Shown here: positions 45,470 to 53,475 of the stretch, piece after piece
How the letters are laid out: every line of letters starts with the position of its first letter
Numbering within the stretch: the first letter of the stretch is position 1
Assembly (NCBI RefSeq): GCF_002119405.1
Contig: NZ_MTBG01000009.1
Location: 51,394 to 115,393 of the forward strand
Reading direction: 5' to 3'
Source of the DNA: Pseudoruegeria sp. SK021
GTDB taxonomy: Bacteria; Pseudomonadota; Alphaproteobacteria; Rhodobacterales; Rhodobacteraceae
DNA length: 64,000 nucleotides
Translations under genes and position numbers: made by a program
The notes under the pieces: model-generated
Database searches by the model: none
What the model was told of the DNA's origin: nothing
Seen by the model: only the letters and a program-made list of their open reading frames with translations

Positions 45470-46681
45470 ATGGCCCGTGCGCGGTTTTCTAAAAGCTTCA
45501 CTCAACAATTGCCGATTCCTGATGACGCGATCGCGGCGGCGGTAGCGGTGATGCGCTCGGGCCGGCTGCATCGCTATAATACAGCGCCGGAGGATCCGGG
45601 CGAGACCTTTGAGTTAGAGCGTGAGTTCGCGCAGTGGCAGGGACAGGCCTATTGTCTGGCGGTCGCGTCTGGGGGGCAGGCGATGCAGATCGCTCTGCGC
45701 GCGTCCGGGGTGGTGCCGGGGGATCTGGTGCTGACCAATGGCTTCACTTTGGCCCCGGTTCCCGGCGCGATTGCGGCGGTGGGGGCGAAGCCGGCGCTGG
45801 TCGAGATCACGGCGGATCTGGTGATCGACCTTGATGATCTGGCCGCAAAGGCCACTGCGTCCGGTGCCCGGTATCTGTTGCTGTCGCACATGCGTGGGCA
45901 CCTTTGCGACATGGACCGGCTGATGCAGATCGCCGCTGAGCTGGGTATCACTATCCTTGAGGACTGTGCCCACACGATGGGCGCGCGGTGGAATGGCCGA
46001 CTGTCCGGGGCATTCGGTTTGGCGGCCTGCTTCAGCACCCAGACCTATAAGCACATGAATTCGGGCGAAGGCGGTTTGCTGACCTCGGATGATCCTGACT
46101 TCATGGCTCGGGCGACGATCTTGTCGGGCTCATATATGCTGTATGCGCGGCACGGGGCGGGGCCGGCACCGGACGTTTACGACGACATCCGGCTGGATAC
46201 GCCCAATACCTCGGCGCGAATGGACAATTTGCGGGCGGCGTTGTTGCGCCCGCAGCTGCGCGGAATCGCCCAAAGCATTGCCGACTGGAACGCCCGCCAT
46301 GATCTGGTCGCAGCGATGCTGGCCACCTCGGCGGCGATCCACCTGCCGCGGCGCCCTGCTGCGGAAAGCTATGTCGGGTCATCGATCCAGTTCTGTCTGC
46401 CCGGGATCAGCCGTGACCGGGCGCAGTTGCTGGTGTCGGGGTTGGCGGACAAGGGCGTCGAAGTGAAATGGTTCGGTGCGGCCGAGCCGGTCGGCTTTAC
46501 CTCGGACCATCACAGTTGGCGGTATGTGGCGGCACAAGATCTGCCCCGGACGGATCAGATCTTGGCCGGGCTATTTGATATGCGCCTGCCGTTGACCTTT
46601 GATCTGGACGATTGCGCACTGTTGGCGGATCACATCCTTGATGCGGTTGCGGCGCTGGACACAGCAGGCCACTTGCCATGA
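45470..46681 (+). CDS. DegT/DnrJ/EryC1/StrS-type aminotransferase
   Basis: A 403-residue PLP-dependent aminotransferase of the DegT family, usually acting on nucleotide-linked keto-sugars but also on small oxo-acids. The PLP lysine is K194 in TQTYKHMNSGEGG, and the cofactor aspartate lies in ILEDCAHTMGA. It starts 5 bases after the stop of the lyase pseudogene and its stop overlaps the racemase pseudogene start by 4 bases, so it sits in one operon with them. No sugar biosynthesis genes are nearby, so an amino-acid role is plausible. It is the only intact enzyme gene in the left half of the island. Confidence 0.86.
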   Translation: MARARFSKSFTQQLPIPDDAIAAAVAVMRSGRLHRYNTAPEDPGETFELEREFAQWQGQAYCLAVASGGQAMQIALRASGVVPGDLVLTNGFTLAPVPGAIAAVGAKPALVEITADLVIDLDDLAAKATASGARYLLLSHMRGHLCDMDRLMQIAAELGITILEDCAHTMGARWNGRLSGAFGLAACFSTQTYKHMNSGEGGLLTSDDPDFMARATILSGSYMLYARHGAGPAPDVYDDIRLDTPNTSARMDNLRAALLRPQLRGIAQSIADWNARHDLVAAMLATSAAIHLPRRPAAESYVGSSIQFCLPGISRDRAQLLVSGLADKGVEVKWFGAAEPVGFTSDHHSWRYVAAQDLPRTDQILAGLFDMRLPLTFDLDDCALLADHILDAVAALDTAGHLP

Positions 46682-46966
46682 AGCGGATCGGCATTCTGGG
46701 CGGGATGGGGCCGGAGGCGACCATCCTGATCATGGAGAAAATCTTGGGGGGGGGGTGCTGGCGCAGGATGACAGCGACCATATTCCGCTGATCGTTGACC
46801 AGAACGCCCAAGTGCCGTCGCGGATCAAACATTTATGGGAATATGGCCCGGTGGACCCTGCGCCGAATTCTCGCTTATTCTGACCGGGGTGTCGCCGCAG
46901 GCAGCCGCCTTTGACACGCTGGACCACCTGGTCAAAGCATCCTTGGCCACCGCAACCACGCAATGA
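46678..46966 (+). pseudogene. Frameshifted and shortened Asp/Glu racemase gene
   Basis: The reading begins MKRIGILGGMGPEAT, the classic N-terminus of aspartate/glutamate racemases. At a run of ten G (46746-46755) the frame is lost. The next frame continues VLAQDDSDHIPLIVDQNAQVPSRIKHL, which also matches the family, and stops at about 46883. A third frame carries a possible tail ending at 46966. Roughly half of the normal 230 residues are missing, so a deletion as well as the frameshift is needed. Its family partners a DegT aminotransferase and a cysteate-lyase remnant here. Confidence 0.82.
46746..46755 (+). repeat. Ten-G homopolymer at the racemase frameshift
   Basis: An uninterrupted run of ten G exactly where the racemase reading frame changes. 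It could be a slippage mutation, a phase-variable tract or a sequencing error. Confidence 0.7.
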
Positions 46967-47045
46967 CAACGATCGGTCCTCGTCTCGACCCGGATGCCAC
47001 TATCACCGAGAGCACGCTCTCGAATTCTCAATAAGGAGCCAACGA

Positions 47046-48035
47046 ATGACACCCCTTATCAAGTCCATGCTGACCGGCGCCGCTGCGATGGCGCTGTCGG
47101 CCTCGGCGCTGACCGCTGAAACCATGGTGATTGCCACCTTCAGTGATCCTACCCCGATGAATGCTGTGCGCGGCACAGATGCCTTTGAAAAGGCCACCGG
47201 CTGGGATATCGAATGGCGGGTGTTCAATTCGGGCACAGAGGTGATCGCCGCAATGGCATCGGGCGATGTGAAAGTGGCTGAATTGGGGTCCTCGCCCTTG
47301 GCGATTGCGGCAAGTCAGGGGGTAGATTTGCAAATGTTTATGCTGTCTTACGCCGTCGGCCAAGCCGAAAGCCTGATTGCCTATGAGGGGTCGGGGATTA
47401 CGTCGCTGGAGGATCTCAAAGGCAAGCGTGTTGCGGTGCCGATTGGCTCGACCGCACATTATTCCCTGATGGGGGCCATCGCGCATGCGGGGCTGTCCGA
47501 AGGGGACGTGACCGTCATGTCGATGGGGCCCGATCAAATTGCCGCCGCATGGGAGCAGGGCGCGCTGGACGCCGCCTTCATTTGGCCGCCCGTCCAGACC
47601 AAGCTTTTGGAAACCGGCACCCGGATCGTCGGCGCAGATGAAACCGCAGAATGGGGCTATCCCACCTTCAATGCATGGGTCGTGAATTCCGAATTCGCCG
47701 CCGCCCATGAAGCCGAGATGGTGGCCTTTGCCAAGACCATGAACGCGGCCAACATGGTCTATCTGGACGATCCCGCCGCATGGACCGCCGAGAATGACAG
47801 CGTCAAGGCAATCGCCAACCTGACCGGGGCCGGAGCCGATCAGATTCCCGACATTCTGACCGGCTATACCTTCGTGCCATTGGCGGATCAGGTCAGCGAC
47901 ACATGGCTTGGCAATGCGTCCAACATCATGAAATCAACCTCGGAGTTCCTGAAATCCGCAGGCCGTATCGATACGGTGGCGGACGACTATTCGGTATTCG
48001 TGAACACCAATATCGCCGCCGAAGCCGCCAAATAA
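47046..48035 (+). CDS. tauA: Taurine-type ABC transporter substrate-binding protein
   Basis: A 329-residue periplasmic binding protein with a signal peptide ending around SALTA. It has the arrangement of TauA/SsuA proteins, with segments ELGSSPLAIAASQG, LEDLKGKRVAVPIGSTAHYSL and DAAFIWPPVQTKLLETG. The match is closest to the taurine branch. The start at 47046 has AAGGAG eight bases upstream. A 6-bp hairpin follows before the ATPase gene. Taurine or another sulfonate is the likely ligand; the neighbouring sulfonate gene remnants agree with this. Confidence 0.88.
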   Translation: MTPLIKSMLTGAAAMALSASALTAETMVIATFSDPTPMNAVRGTDAFEKATGWDIEWRVFNSGTEVIAAMASGDVKVAELGSSPLAIAASQGVDLQMFMLSYAVGQAESLIAYEGSGITSLEDLKGKRVAVPIGSTAHYSLMGAIAHAGLSEGDVTVMSMGPDQIAAAWEQGALDAAFIWPPVQTKLLETGTRIVGADETAEWGYPTFNAWVVNSEFAAAHEAEMVAFAKTMNAANMVYLDDPAAWTAENDSVKAIANLTGAGADQIPDILTGYTFVPLADQVSDTWLGNASNIMKSTSEFLKSAGRIDTVADDYSVFVNTNIAAEAAK

Positions 48036-48062
48036 GCCTCGGTTCCTGTCCGGAAACGAGGC
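48036..48062 (+). promoter_or_regulatory. Intercistronic hairpin between tauA and tauB
   Basis: Stem GCCTCG/CGAGGC, extended by TTCC/GGAA after one mismatch, begins right after the tauA stop. There is no T-run. Such hairpins often protect the mRNA of the abundant binding protein. Confidence 0.5.
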
Positions 48063-48098
48063 CGGGCAGGGCCGCCACAGAGCGAAGGAGCCAGCGAC

Positions 48099-48887
48099 GT
48101 GGGACTGAGTATTGAGGACGTTTCTGTCGTCTATCCGGCGGCGGATCGCAGGCCGCCGGTCGACGCATTGAGCCGGATCAACCTGACGATTGACGACGAA
48201 GAATTTGTTGTGGCCCTCGGTGCGTCAGGCTGCGGAAAATCGACGTTGCTCAATCTGATCGCTGGCTTTCTGTCGCCGACCTCGGGCCGTTTGGTGCTGG
48301 ACGGGCAGGCGGTGACCGGACCCGGTGCCGACCGCGCGGTTGTCTTTCAGAAACACGCGCTTCTGCCGTGGCTGAATGTGTTGGATAACGTGGCATTTGG
48401 CCTGCAAGTTCAGGGGATCGGAAAATCCGAACGCCATAAGATTGCCAATCAGTATCTTGGGATGTTGGGGCTGGACGGGTTTCAGGGGGCCCCGGTTTAC
48501 ACGCTATCGGGCGGGATGCAGCAACGGGTCGGCATTGCCCGCGCCCTGACCTGTGATCCGCGGCTTCTGTTGATGGACGAGCCCTTGGGCGCGCTAGACG
48601 CGCTGACCCGTGAAAAGGCGCAGGAACTGATCCTGAATATCTGGAACGACACTCATAAATCGGTTTTCTTCATCACGCACAGCGTCGAAGAGGCGTTGTT
48701 CATGGGCACCAAGCTGGTGGTGATGTCGCCCCGTCCGGGCCGGGTGACCCATGTGTTCGATCTGCCGTTTTCGCGGCAATTTCTGGACGGTGCCCCAGCC
48801 CGTCGGGTCAAGGCATCGCGCGAGTTTATCGAGATCCGGGAAGAGGTTCTTGAGATCATCTTCGCGGATGAGGAGGCTGCGGCATGA
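48099..48887 (+). CDS. tauB: Taurine-type ABC transporter ATP-binding protein
   Basis: A 262-residue ATPase. Walker A is GASGCGKST, the Q-loop FQKHALLPW, the signature LSGGMQQR, Walker B LLMDEPLGALD and the switch histidine in FITHSVEEA, all typical of the TauB/SsuB/nitrate branch. It starts with GTG at 48099 after AAGGAG. It overlaps the permease gene by 4 bases. Confidence 0.93.
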   Translation: MGLSIEDVSVVYPAADRRPPVDALSRINLTIDDEEFVVALGASGCGKSTLLNLIAGFLSPTSGRLVLDGQAVTGPGADRAVVFQKHALLPWLNVLDNVAFGLQVQGIGKSERHKIANQYLGMLGLDGFQGAPVYTLSGGMQQRVGIARALTCDPRLLLMDEPLGALDALTREKAQELILNIWNDTHKSVFFITHSVEEALFMGTKLVVMSPRPGRVTHVFDLPFSRQFLDGAPARRVKASREFIEIREEVLEIIFADEEAAA

Positions 48888-49753
48888 CTGAGAGATCTCC
48901 TGCATCCCGCCGAAAAGCCCCCGGGGTCTTGGCCCGCATTGCCCGCGCCCGCCCGACCAAGCCCGGCGAGATCTATGGCGTTCCCGGGCAGGGCAACACC
49001 CTGTGGCTTTCGGTTCTGTCCATTGCGGTGCTGCTGTTTGTGTGGTGGTTGGTGACGGCCATGGGCTGGGTCAAGCCGTTGTTTGTGCCCGCGCCAATGG
49101 ACATCGTGACCAAGTTCATCTCGGTCTGGCAGACCGGGTTCACCGGAACGCCGTTCCTTGAGCATGTGGCGATCTCGACCAGCCGGGTGTTCGGGGCGTT
49201 CCTTCTTGCCTGCGTGATCGGTCTGCCCTTGGGGTTGGCCATGGGGATGAGCCCGGTGATGCGCGGCCTGTTTGATCCGCCGATTGAATTTTACCGTCCG
49301 ATCCCGCCGCTGGCCTATCTGCCGCTGATGATCATCTGGTTCGGGATCGGTGAGACCTCGAAAATCTTGCTGATCTTCTTGTCAGTTTTCGCGCCAATTG
49401 TACTGGGCGCCCGGTCGGGAGTGAAGTCGGCGGCGATCGAACAGATCCACGCCGCTTATTCATTCGGGGCGACCCGTTGGCAGGTCATGCGGTTTGTCAT
49501 CCTGCCATCGGCCATGCCCGAAATCCTGACGGCTATGCGCATCGGCATCGGCTTCGGCTGGACCACCCTTGTCGCCGCCGAGATGGTGGCCGCAACTAAG
49601 GGCCTTGGCTACATGGTTCTGTCCGCCAGCCAGTTTCTGCAAACTCCGGTGGTGATCATGGGGATCATCGTGATCGCCTTTATCGCCTTTGCTTTTGACC
49701 TTTTGATCCGGTTCGTCGAACGCCGCGTCGTGCCGTGGAAAGGCCGAATGTAA
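48884..49753 (+). CDS. tauC: Taurine-type ABC transporter permease
   Basis: A 289-residue permease with about six hydrophobic segments and the EAA-type loop QIHAAYSFGATRWQVMRFVILPSAMP. The segment EFYRPIPPLAYLPLMIIWFGIG is characteristic of TauC/SsuC. A 40-residue polar N-terminus comes first. It ends the intact transporter; the downstream genes are broken. Confidence 0.92.
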   Translation: MTERSPASRRKAPGVLARIARARPTKPGEIYGVPGQGNTLWLSVLSIAVLLFVWWLVTAMGWVKPLFVPAPMDIVTKFISVWQTGFTGTPFLEHVAISTSRVFGAFLLACVIGLPLGLAMGMSPVMRGLFDPPIEFYRPIPPLAYLPLMIIWFGIGETSKILLIFLSVFAPIVLGARSGVKSAAIEQIHAAYSFGATRWQVMRFVILPSAMPEILTAMRIGIGFGWTTLVAAEMVAATKGLGYMVLSASQFLQTPVVIMGIIVIAFIAFAFDLLIRFVERRVVPWKGRM

Positions 49754-49769
49754 CTGGAAAGGCCGTGGG

Positions 49770-50038
49770 ATGATCTTCTTTAAGACAGCCGTCCCCACTG
49801 CCGAAACGGATCAGGACGACGGGCATGACCAGAACGCGACCATGGTGGCAGGCGGGAACGATGCGGCCCGGGATTGCGCCGGAAAACTGGATAAAGGGGC
49901 CGAAGAGATCCGTGTCTCGCCCGAGCGACACGCGGCTGCGGCCGCGCGGGTGCCTGACACGCTGAAGGCCGATATCCAGTTTGCCTATAGGGACATCCGG
50001 CGCTTTGCCGAAGCCCAGCGAGAGAGCATTGGACTTAT
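49770..50038 (+). pseudogene. N-terminal remnant of a HisD/HpsN-type dehydrogenase
   Basis: The frame from 49770 gives the typical start of histidinol dehydrogenase-family proteins, with AARDCAGKLDKGAEEIRVSPE and RVPDTLKADIQFAYRDIRRFAEAQRESI. This is closest to sulfopropanediol 3-dehydrogenase (HpsN) in arrangement. Only about 90 of some 430 residues remain, and the NAD and zinc sites are gone. Near 50030 the sequence switches to a TauZ-like fragment in another frame, so a deletion joined the two. Confidence 0.72.
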
Positions 50039-50235
50039 GCGGGGCCGACGAGTTCCTGTCGATGGCGATGATCCTTTACCCGATGCTGTTCCGCTATCTT
50101 GGTCTTGGGGATGTTGAAAGCGGCTACATGATTGGGGCGTCCATTCATGATGTCGCCCATTCATGATGTCGCCCAACTGGTCGGCGCGGGGAATTCGGTC
50201 AGTTCCTATGGGGGCGGGCCTTGGACCTTGCGCTG
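50030..50235 (+). pseudogene. Fragment of a TauZ/YeiH-like (UPF0324) sulfite/sulfate exporter gene
   Basis: The frame here reads FLSMAMILYPMLFRYLGLGD, then SGYMIGASIHDVA, and after a frameshift HDVAQLVGAGNSVSSYGGG. The motif G-A-x-I-H-D-V-A-Q-V/L-V-G-A-G is diagnostic of the UPF0324 family, which includes TauZ and CuyZ, candidate exporters of sulfite from sulfonate breakdown. A 16-bp tandem duplication at 50142-50173 causes the frameshift. Confidence 0.72.
50142..50173 (+). repeat. 16-bp tandem duplication in the TauZ-like fragment
   Basis: CATTCATGATGTCGCC occurs twice without spacer (50142-50157 and 50158-50173). Sixteen bases shift the frame by one, which breaks the conserved HDVAQ segment. 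Confidence 0.92.
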
Positions 50236-50263
50236 ATCGGTCCGCTGTGGTGACTCTGCCGGA

Positions 50264-51163
50264 ATGTGGATCGAGTCGCTGAAGGCAGAGGCCTATTACC
50301 GGACGTGGCGCTTGCGGCACAACCCGTTTGCGGGGATTGCGCCGGTGGCCGTGAGCGACCTTCGCGTCCGTTTGCGCCCCTATCCCGATCGTCGGTTTCT
50401 GATCCTGTTTACGCCGCGAAGTGGCAGTTCCCGACTGACAGATCTGATGGCGCGCACCCGCGTTTTAAGCCATCCGGGCGAATCTTTCGCGCCCGGGCAC
50501 ATGCCGACGATGGCGCGCGAGGTGGGGGCGACGGATATGGCCACTTATGTGGCGCGTCAGACGTGGCGTCACGCCACCAAAGGGGTCTACGGGGCGGAAA
50601 TTACCTATGCGCATCTGCTGCAGGGCTTTGCCAGACCGGACCAATTATTCACAATGCTGCGCCCGACAGCACTGATTTGGTTGATCCGGGAAAATATCGT
50701 GGCCCAAGCCGTGTCCGCCTCGCGGATGGTTCAGACCGGCCAAGCCCATCTGGTCGGGCCCGCCCGGGAAAAGCACGAGCCGTTTCGCTATGATCCGCAG
50801 GCCATTGCGCGGTACGTCGGGCGTTTGCGGTGGATGGAGCGTCGTAGCGAAGCGTTGGTACAACGTAGCGGGCTGGTGCCAATGCGTCTGAGTTATGAGC
50901 AAATGGTGGCCACAGCGGATGCCGATTTGTTGGCGGCCCTATCGGCGCATATCGGCAGTGCGCCGTTGCCAGAGACGCCACCCCGGTCGGTGCATCGAAA
51001 ACTGGGTGATGACCTGAACATCGCTTATTCCGAGCGATTCCAAGCCTCGCATCCCCGGCTGATGCGGCGATTGGACGTCGAGCGTGCGGCCTTGGTGGCG
51101 GGTTTAACCCCAATCCCCGCCCTTAGCGCCCGCATGGCCGAAAGGGCCAAAACCCGGCAGTAG
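50264..51163 (+). CDS. Stf0-type sulfotransferase
   Basis: A 299-residue PAPS-dependent sulfotransferase. The 5'-phosphosulfate loop is FTPRSGSSRLTDLM, and the downstream LIRENIVAQAVSASR resembles the 3'-phosphate binding region of the Stf0 family (trehalose 2-sulfotransferase type). The acceptor is unknown. The gene looks intact although it directly follows the broken TauZ-like fragment. No strong ribosome binding site is seen. The next gene is serB, so this is the right edge of the island or an old neighbour of serB. Confidence 0.78.
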   Translation: MWIESLKAEAYYRTWRLRHNPFAGIAPVAVSDLRVRLRPYPDRRFLILFTPRSGSSRLTDLMARTRVLSHPGESFAPGHMPTMAREVGATDMATYVARQTWRHATKGVYGAEITYAHLLQGFARPDQLFTMLRPTALIWLIRENIVAQAVSASRMVQTGQAHLVGPAREKHEPFRYDPQAIARYVGRLRWMERRSEALVQRSGLVPMRLSYEQMVATADADLLAALSAHIGSAPLPETPPRSVHRKLGDDLNIAYSERFQASHPRLMRRLDVERAALVAGLTPIPALSARMAERAKTRQ

Positions 51164-51301
51164 GGGTGCCAGATACGCCCTGCACTGACACCAAAGCTTT
51201 CCAGGGTTGGATATGGCAGATCCGGTCCTGAAGCAGGCTGGAAACCCCGGCCCGAGCGTGGGATAGAAGGGCGGACCACCCCCCGTTCCGGAGCACCCCA
51301 G

Positions 51302-52177
51302 ATGTTCGTCGCCACCCTATTGACCGACCCCGCAAACCCCTCTCTTGACCGGGCCACAGTCGAAGCTCTGCGTGATGCGTGGGGCGGCGGCGATGCCCAA
51401 TGGCTCAGCCCCGGCGAGGCCGCGGAAATTGCGCTGGTCTCGGTGCCAGAGAATGCGGAAACGGTCTGGGCCGATCTTCAGGCGCGCGGCGTCGACTTGG
51501 TGATTCAACCGGCCGCAGGACGGAAGAAGAAAATGCTGCTGGCCGATATGGATAGCACCATGATCCGTCAGGAATGCATCGATGAACTGGCGGCCGAGGC
51601 GGGGGTTGGCCCGCGTGTGGCCGCGATCACGGCCCGGGCGATGAACGGCGAGTTGGATTTTGAAGAGGCTTTGCGCGAACGGGTTGGGTTGCTGGCGGGG
51701 CTGGATGAGGCGGTGATCGGCAAAGTGTTGGCCGAACGGATCGAGCCGATGCCGGGCGGGGCTTTGCTGTTGGCGACGATGAAGGCCGCGGGCGGACATG
51801 CGGCGCTGGTGTCGGGTGGGTTCACGGCCTTTACCACGGTGGTGGCCGGATGGCTGGGCTTCGATGAGCATCGGGCGAATGTTCTGGAGGCCTCGGGCGG
51901 GTTTCTGACCGGAACCGTGACTGATCCGATCCTCGGGCGGGAGGCCAAGGTCACGGCATTGACCGAGATCACCGCGCGTCTCGGCATCGGGACAGAAGAT
52001 GTGATCGCGGTGGGCGATGGGGCCAATGATTTGGGGATGCTGGGTCTGGCTGGCACCGGTGTCGCGCTGCATGCCAAGCCCGCGGTGGCGGCGCAATGTA
52101 ACGTGCGGATCAACCATGGCGATCTGACGGCGCTGTTATATGTTCAGGGCTATGCCCGGTCGGACTTCGCGCCCTGA
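51302..52177 (+). CDS. serB: Phosphoserine phosphatase
   Basis: A 291-residue HAD-family phosphatase, the last step of serine synthesis. The catalytic aspartates are D82 and D84 in ADMDSTMI. Motif II is LVSGGFTAF and motif IV is VGDGANDLGM. The N-terminal 75 residues form a degenerate ACT-like domain. In many Rhodobacteraceae serB faces serC directly. Here 8 kb with an IS element and sulfonate genes separate them. It converges on a LysR gene 19 bases away. Confidence 0.95.
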   Translation: MFVATLLTDPANPSLDRATVEALRDAWGGGDAQWLSPGEAAEIALVSVPENAETVWADLQARGVDLVIQPAAGRKKKMLLADMDSTMIRQECIDELAAEAGVGPRVAAITARAMNGELDFEEALRERVGLLAGLDEAVIGKVLAERIEPMPGGALLLATMKAAGGHAALVSGGFTAFTTVVAGWLGFDEHRANVLEASGGFLTGTVTDPILGREAKVTALTEITARLGIGTEDVIAVGDGANDLGMLGLAGTGVALHAKPAVAAQCNVRINHGDLTALLYVQGYARSDFAP

Positions 52178-52196
52178 TAGAAAGACCGCCGGGGCG

Positions 52197-53126
52197 TCAC
52201 CAGCCCCAGCGTGCCGCATTGATCCGCAGCAGCCCCGAGAATTCCTGCGCTGCATCGCTGAGCGGCTCGCGCTTTCGGGTGACCAGCCCGAACTGGTCCA
52301 GCCGGATTTCCGGGCGAAGCGGCAATTCGGTGAACAGGCCTGCAGCCAGATGGGCCTCGACCAAAGCCGCGGGCAGCAAGGCCACCGCATCCGACACCTG
52401 CACCAGGCTGAGGATGGCAACGATAGACCCACATTCGATGGTATTAACCGGTGGCGGCAAATCGGCATCGGCAAAGCCCGCATCCAGCGCCTTGCGGGTC
52501 GGTGTGGTCTTGTATTGAAGCACCCACGGGTGGTCCACCAGATCGGCCAACCGATACCGTGCGCGGCCCTGCAACGCATGCCCGGCCCGGGCCACGGCGG
52601 TCAGTCGTTCATAGGCCAGCGGTTCAAAGTCGAATAGATGCTGATGGCGATCCGTGCTGTAGCGTCCTACCACAAGATCGAGGCGACCGTTTTCCAGCAT
52701 GTCCAGCAAGGCGTCGCTGGTTTCGCCATGCAGCACAACGGTGAGCTGCGGGCGCGTGCGCTTGATATCGGCAAGGGAGCGGGCGACGAGGCTGGGCGCA
52801 GCACCAGAAATCGCTCCGAGGTTCAGGGTGCCATAGCCGCCCGCGCGACGGGCCCGGAAATCATCAGAAAACCGTTCCAGACGAGACAATTGTGCCCGGG
52901 CATTGGCGATGACAAATTCGCCAAGCGGTGTTGGTTTCAGCCCGCGTGCGCCGCGATCGAACAAGGTGGCCTGAAACAGGTCTTCGACGTCGCGCAACAT
53001 CTTTGAGGCCGTCGATTGGGTCATGTTCATCTGGCTGGCTGCGCGATGGGTCGTGTGATGGTCAGCCAATGCCACGATGAGCGACAGATGCCGCATTTTC
53101 AGTCCATTTGTAATACTGCGGTCCAC
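52197..53126 (-). CDS. LysR family transcriptional regulator
   Basis: A 309-residue LysR protein. The winged helix-turn-helix is at the N-terminus (ALADHHTTHRAASQMNMTQSTASKMLRDVEDLF), followed by the two-lobed effector domain with GAISGAAPSLVARSL and LDLVVGRYS. It is divergent from a tripartite transporter operon across 349 bases, so it very likely controls it, with the transported acid or a derivative as effector. Confidence 0.93.
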   Translation of the reverse strand: MDRSITNGLKMRHLSLIVALADHHTTHRAASQMNMTQSTASKMLRDVEDLFQATLFDRGARGLKPTPLGEFVIANARAQLSRLERFSDDFRARRAGGYGTLNLGAISGAAPSLVARSLADIKRTRPQLTVVLHGETSDALLDMLENGRLDLVVGRYSTDRHQHLFDFEPLAYERLTAVARAGHALQGRARYRLADLVDHPWVLQYKTTPTRKALDAGFADADLPPPVNTIECGSIVAILSLVQVSDAVALLPAALVEAHLAAGLFTELPLRPEIRLDQFGLVTRKREPLSDAAQEFSGLLRINAARWGW

Positions 53127-53475
53127 TGGGGCTCCGATTGTGACAAGTGATCGTGTTTCGCGATTGCAGCGAACGAATTATTCATTGGAAGGTTATCACC
53201 CCGCTAGGTAGCGTCAATGTGTGGGAGGCTGACCGGGAGAAATCAGACAGCGGGTGTGCGGCAAAGGCTGCTTTGGAAGAGCGTGGGTGCGAAGGCACCC
53301 GGCTGTGACGAGCGCCGAGACGACGCGTTCAATGTGCGGTGATCGTTTCGTGTCGCAGGAAATCTTGGCACTGAGATGATCACTGACTGTGACCGGCAGA
53401 CAGATCTGCCCGGCTTTCGCTGCGGATGTGTTCGCAGGAAGGGCCGGATCAAGACAACGAATGAGGAGGAATAGA
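53127..53475. promoter_or_regulatory. Divergent control region between the LysR gene and the transporter operon
   Basis: This 349-base gap has no convincing gene. It should hold both promoters and the LysR box. Near the LysR gene, AT-richer sequence (ATTATTCATTGGAAGGTTATCA, about 53177-53200) is a possible promoter area. GATCACTGACTGTGATC-like inverted sequence around 53375-53395 is a candidate operator, not proven. Confidence 0.4.
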
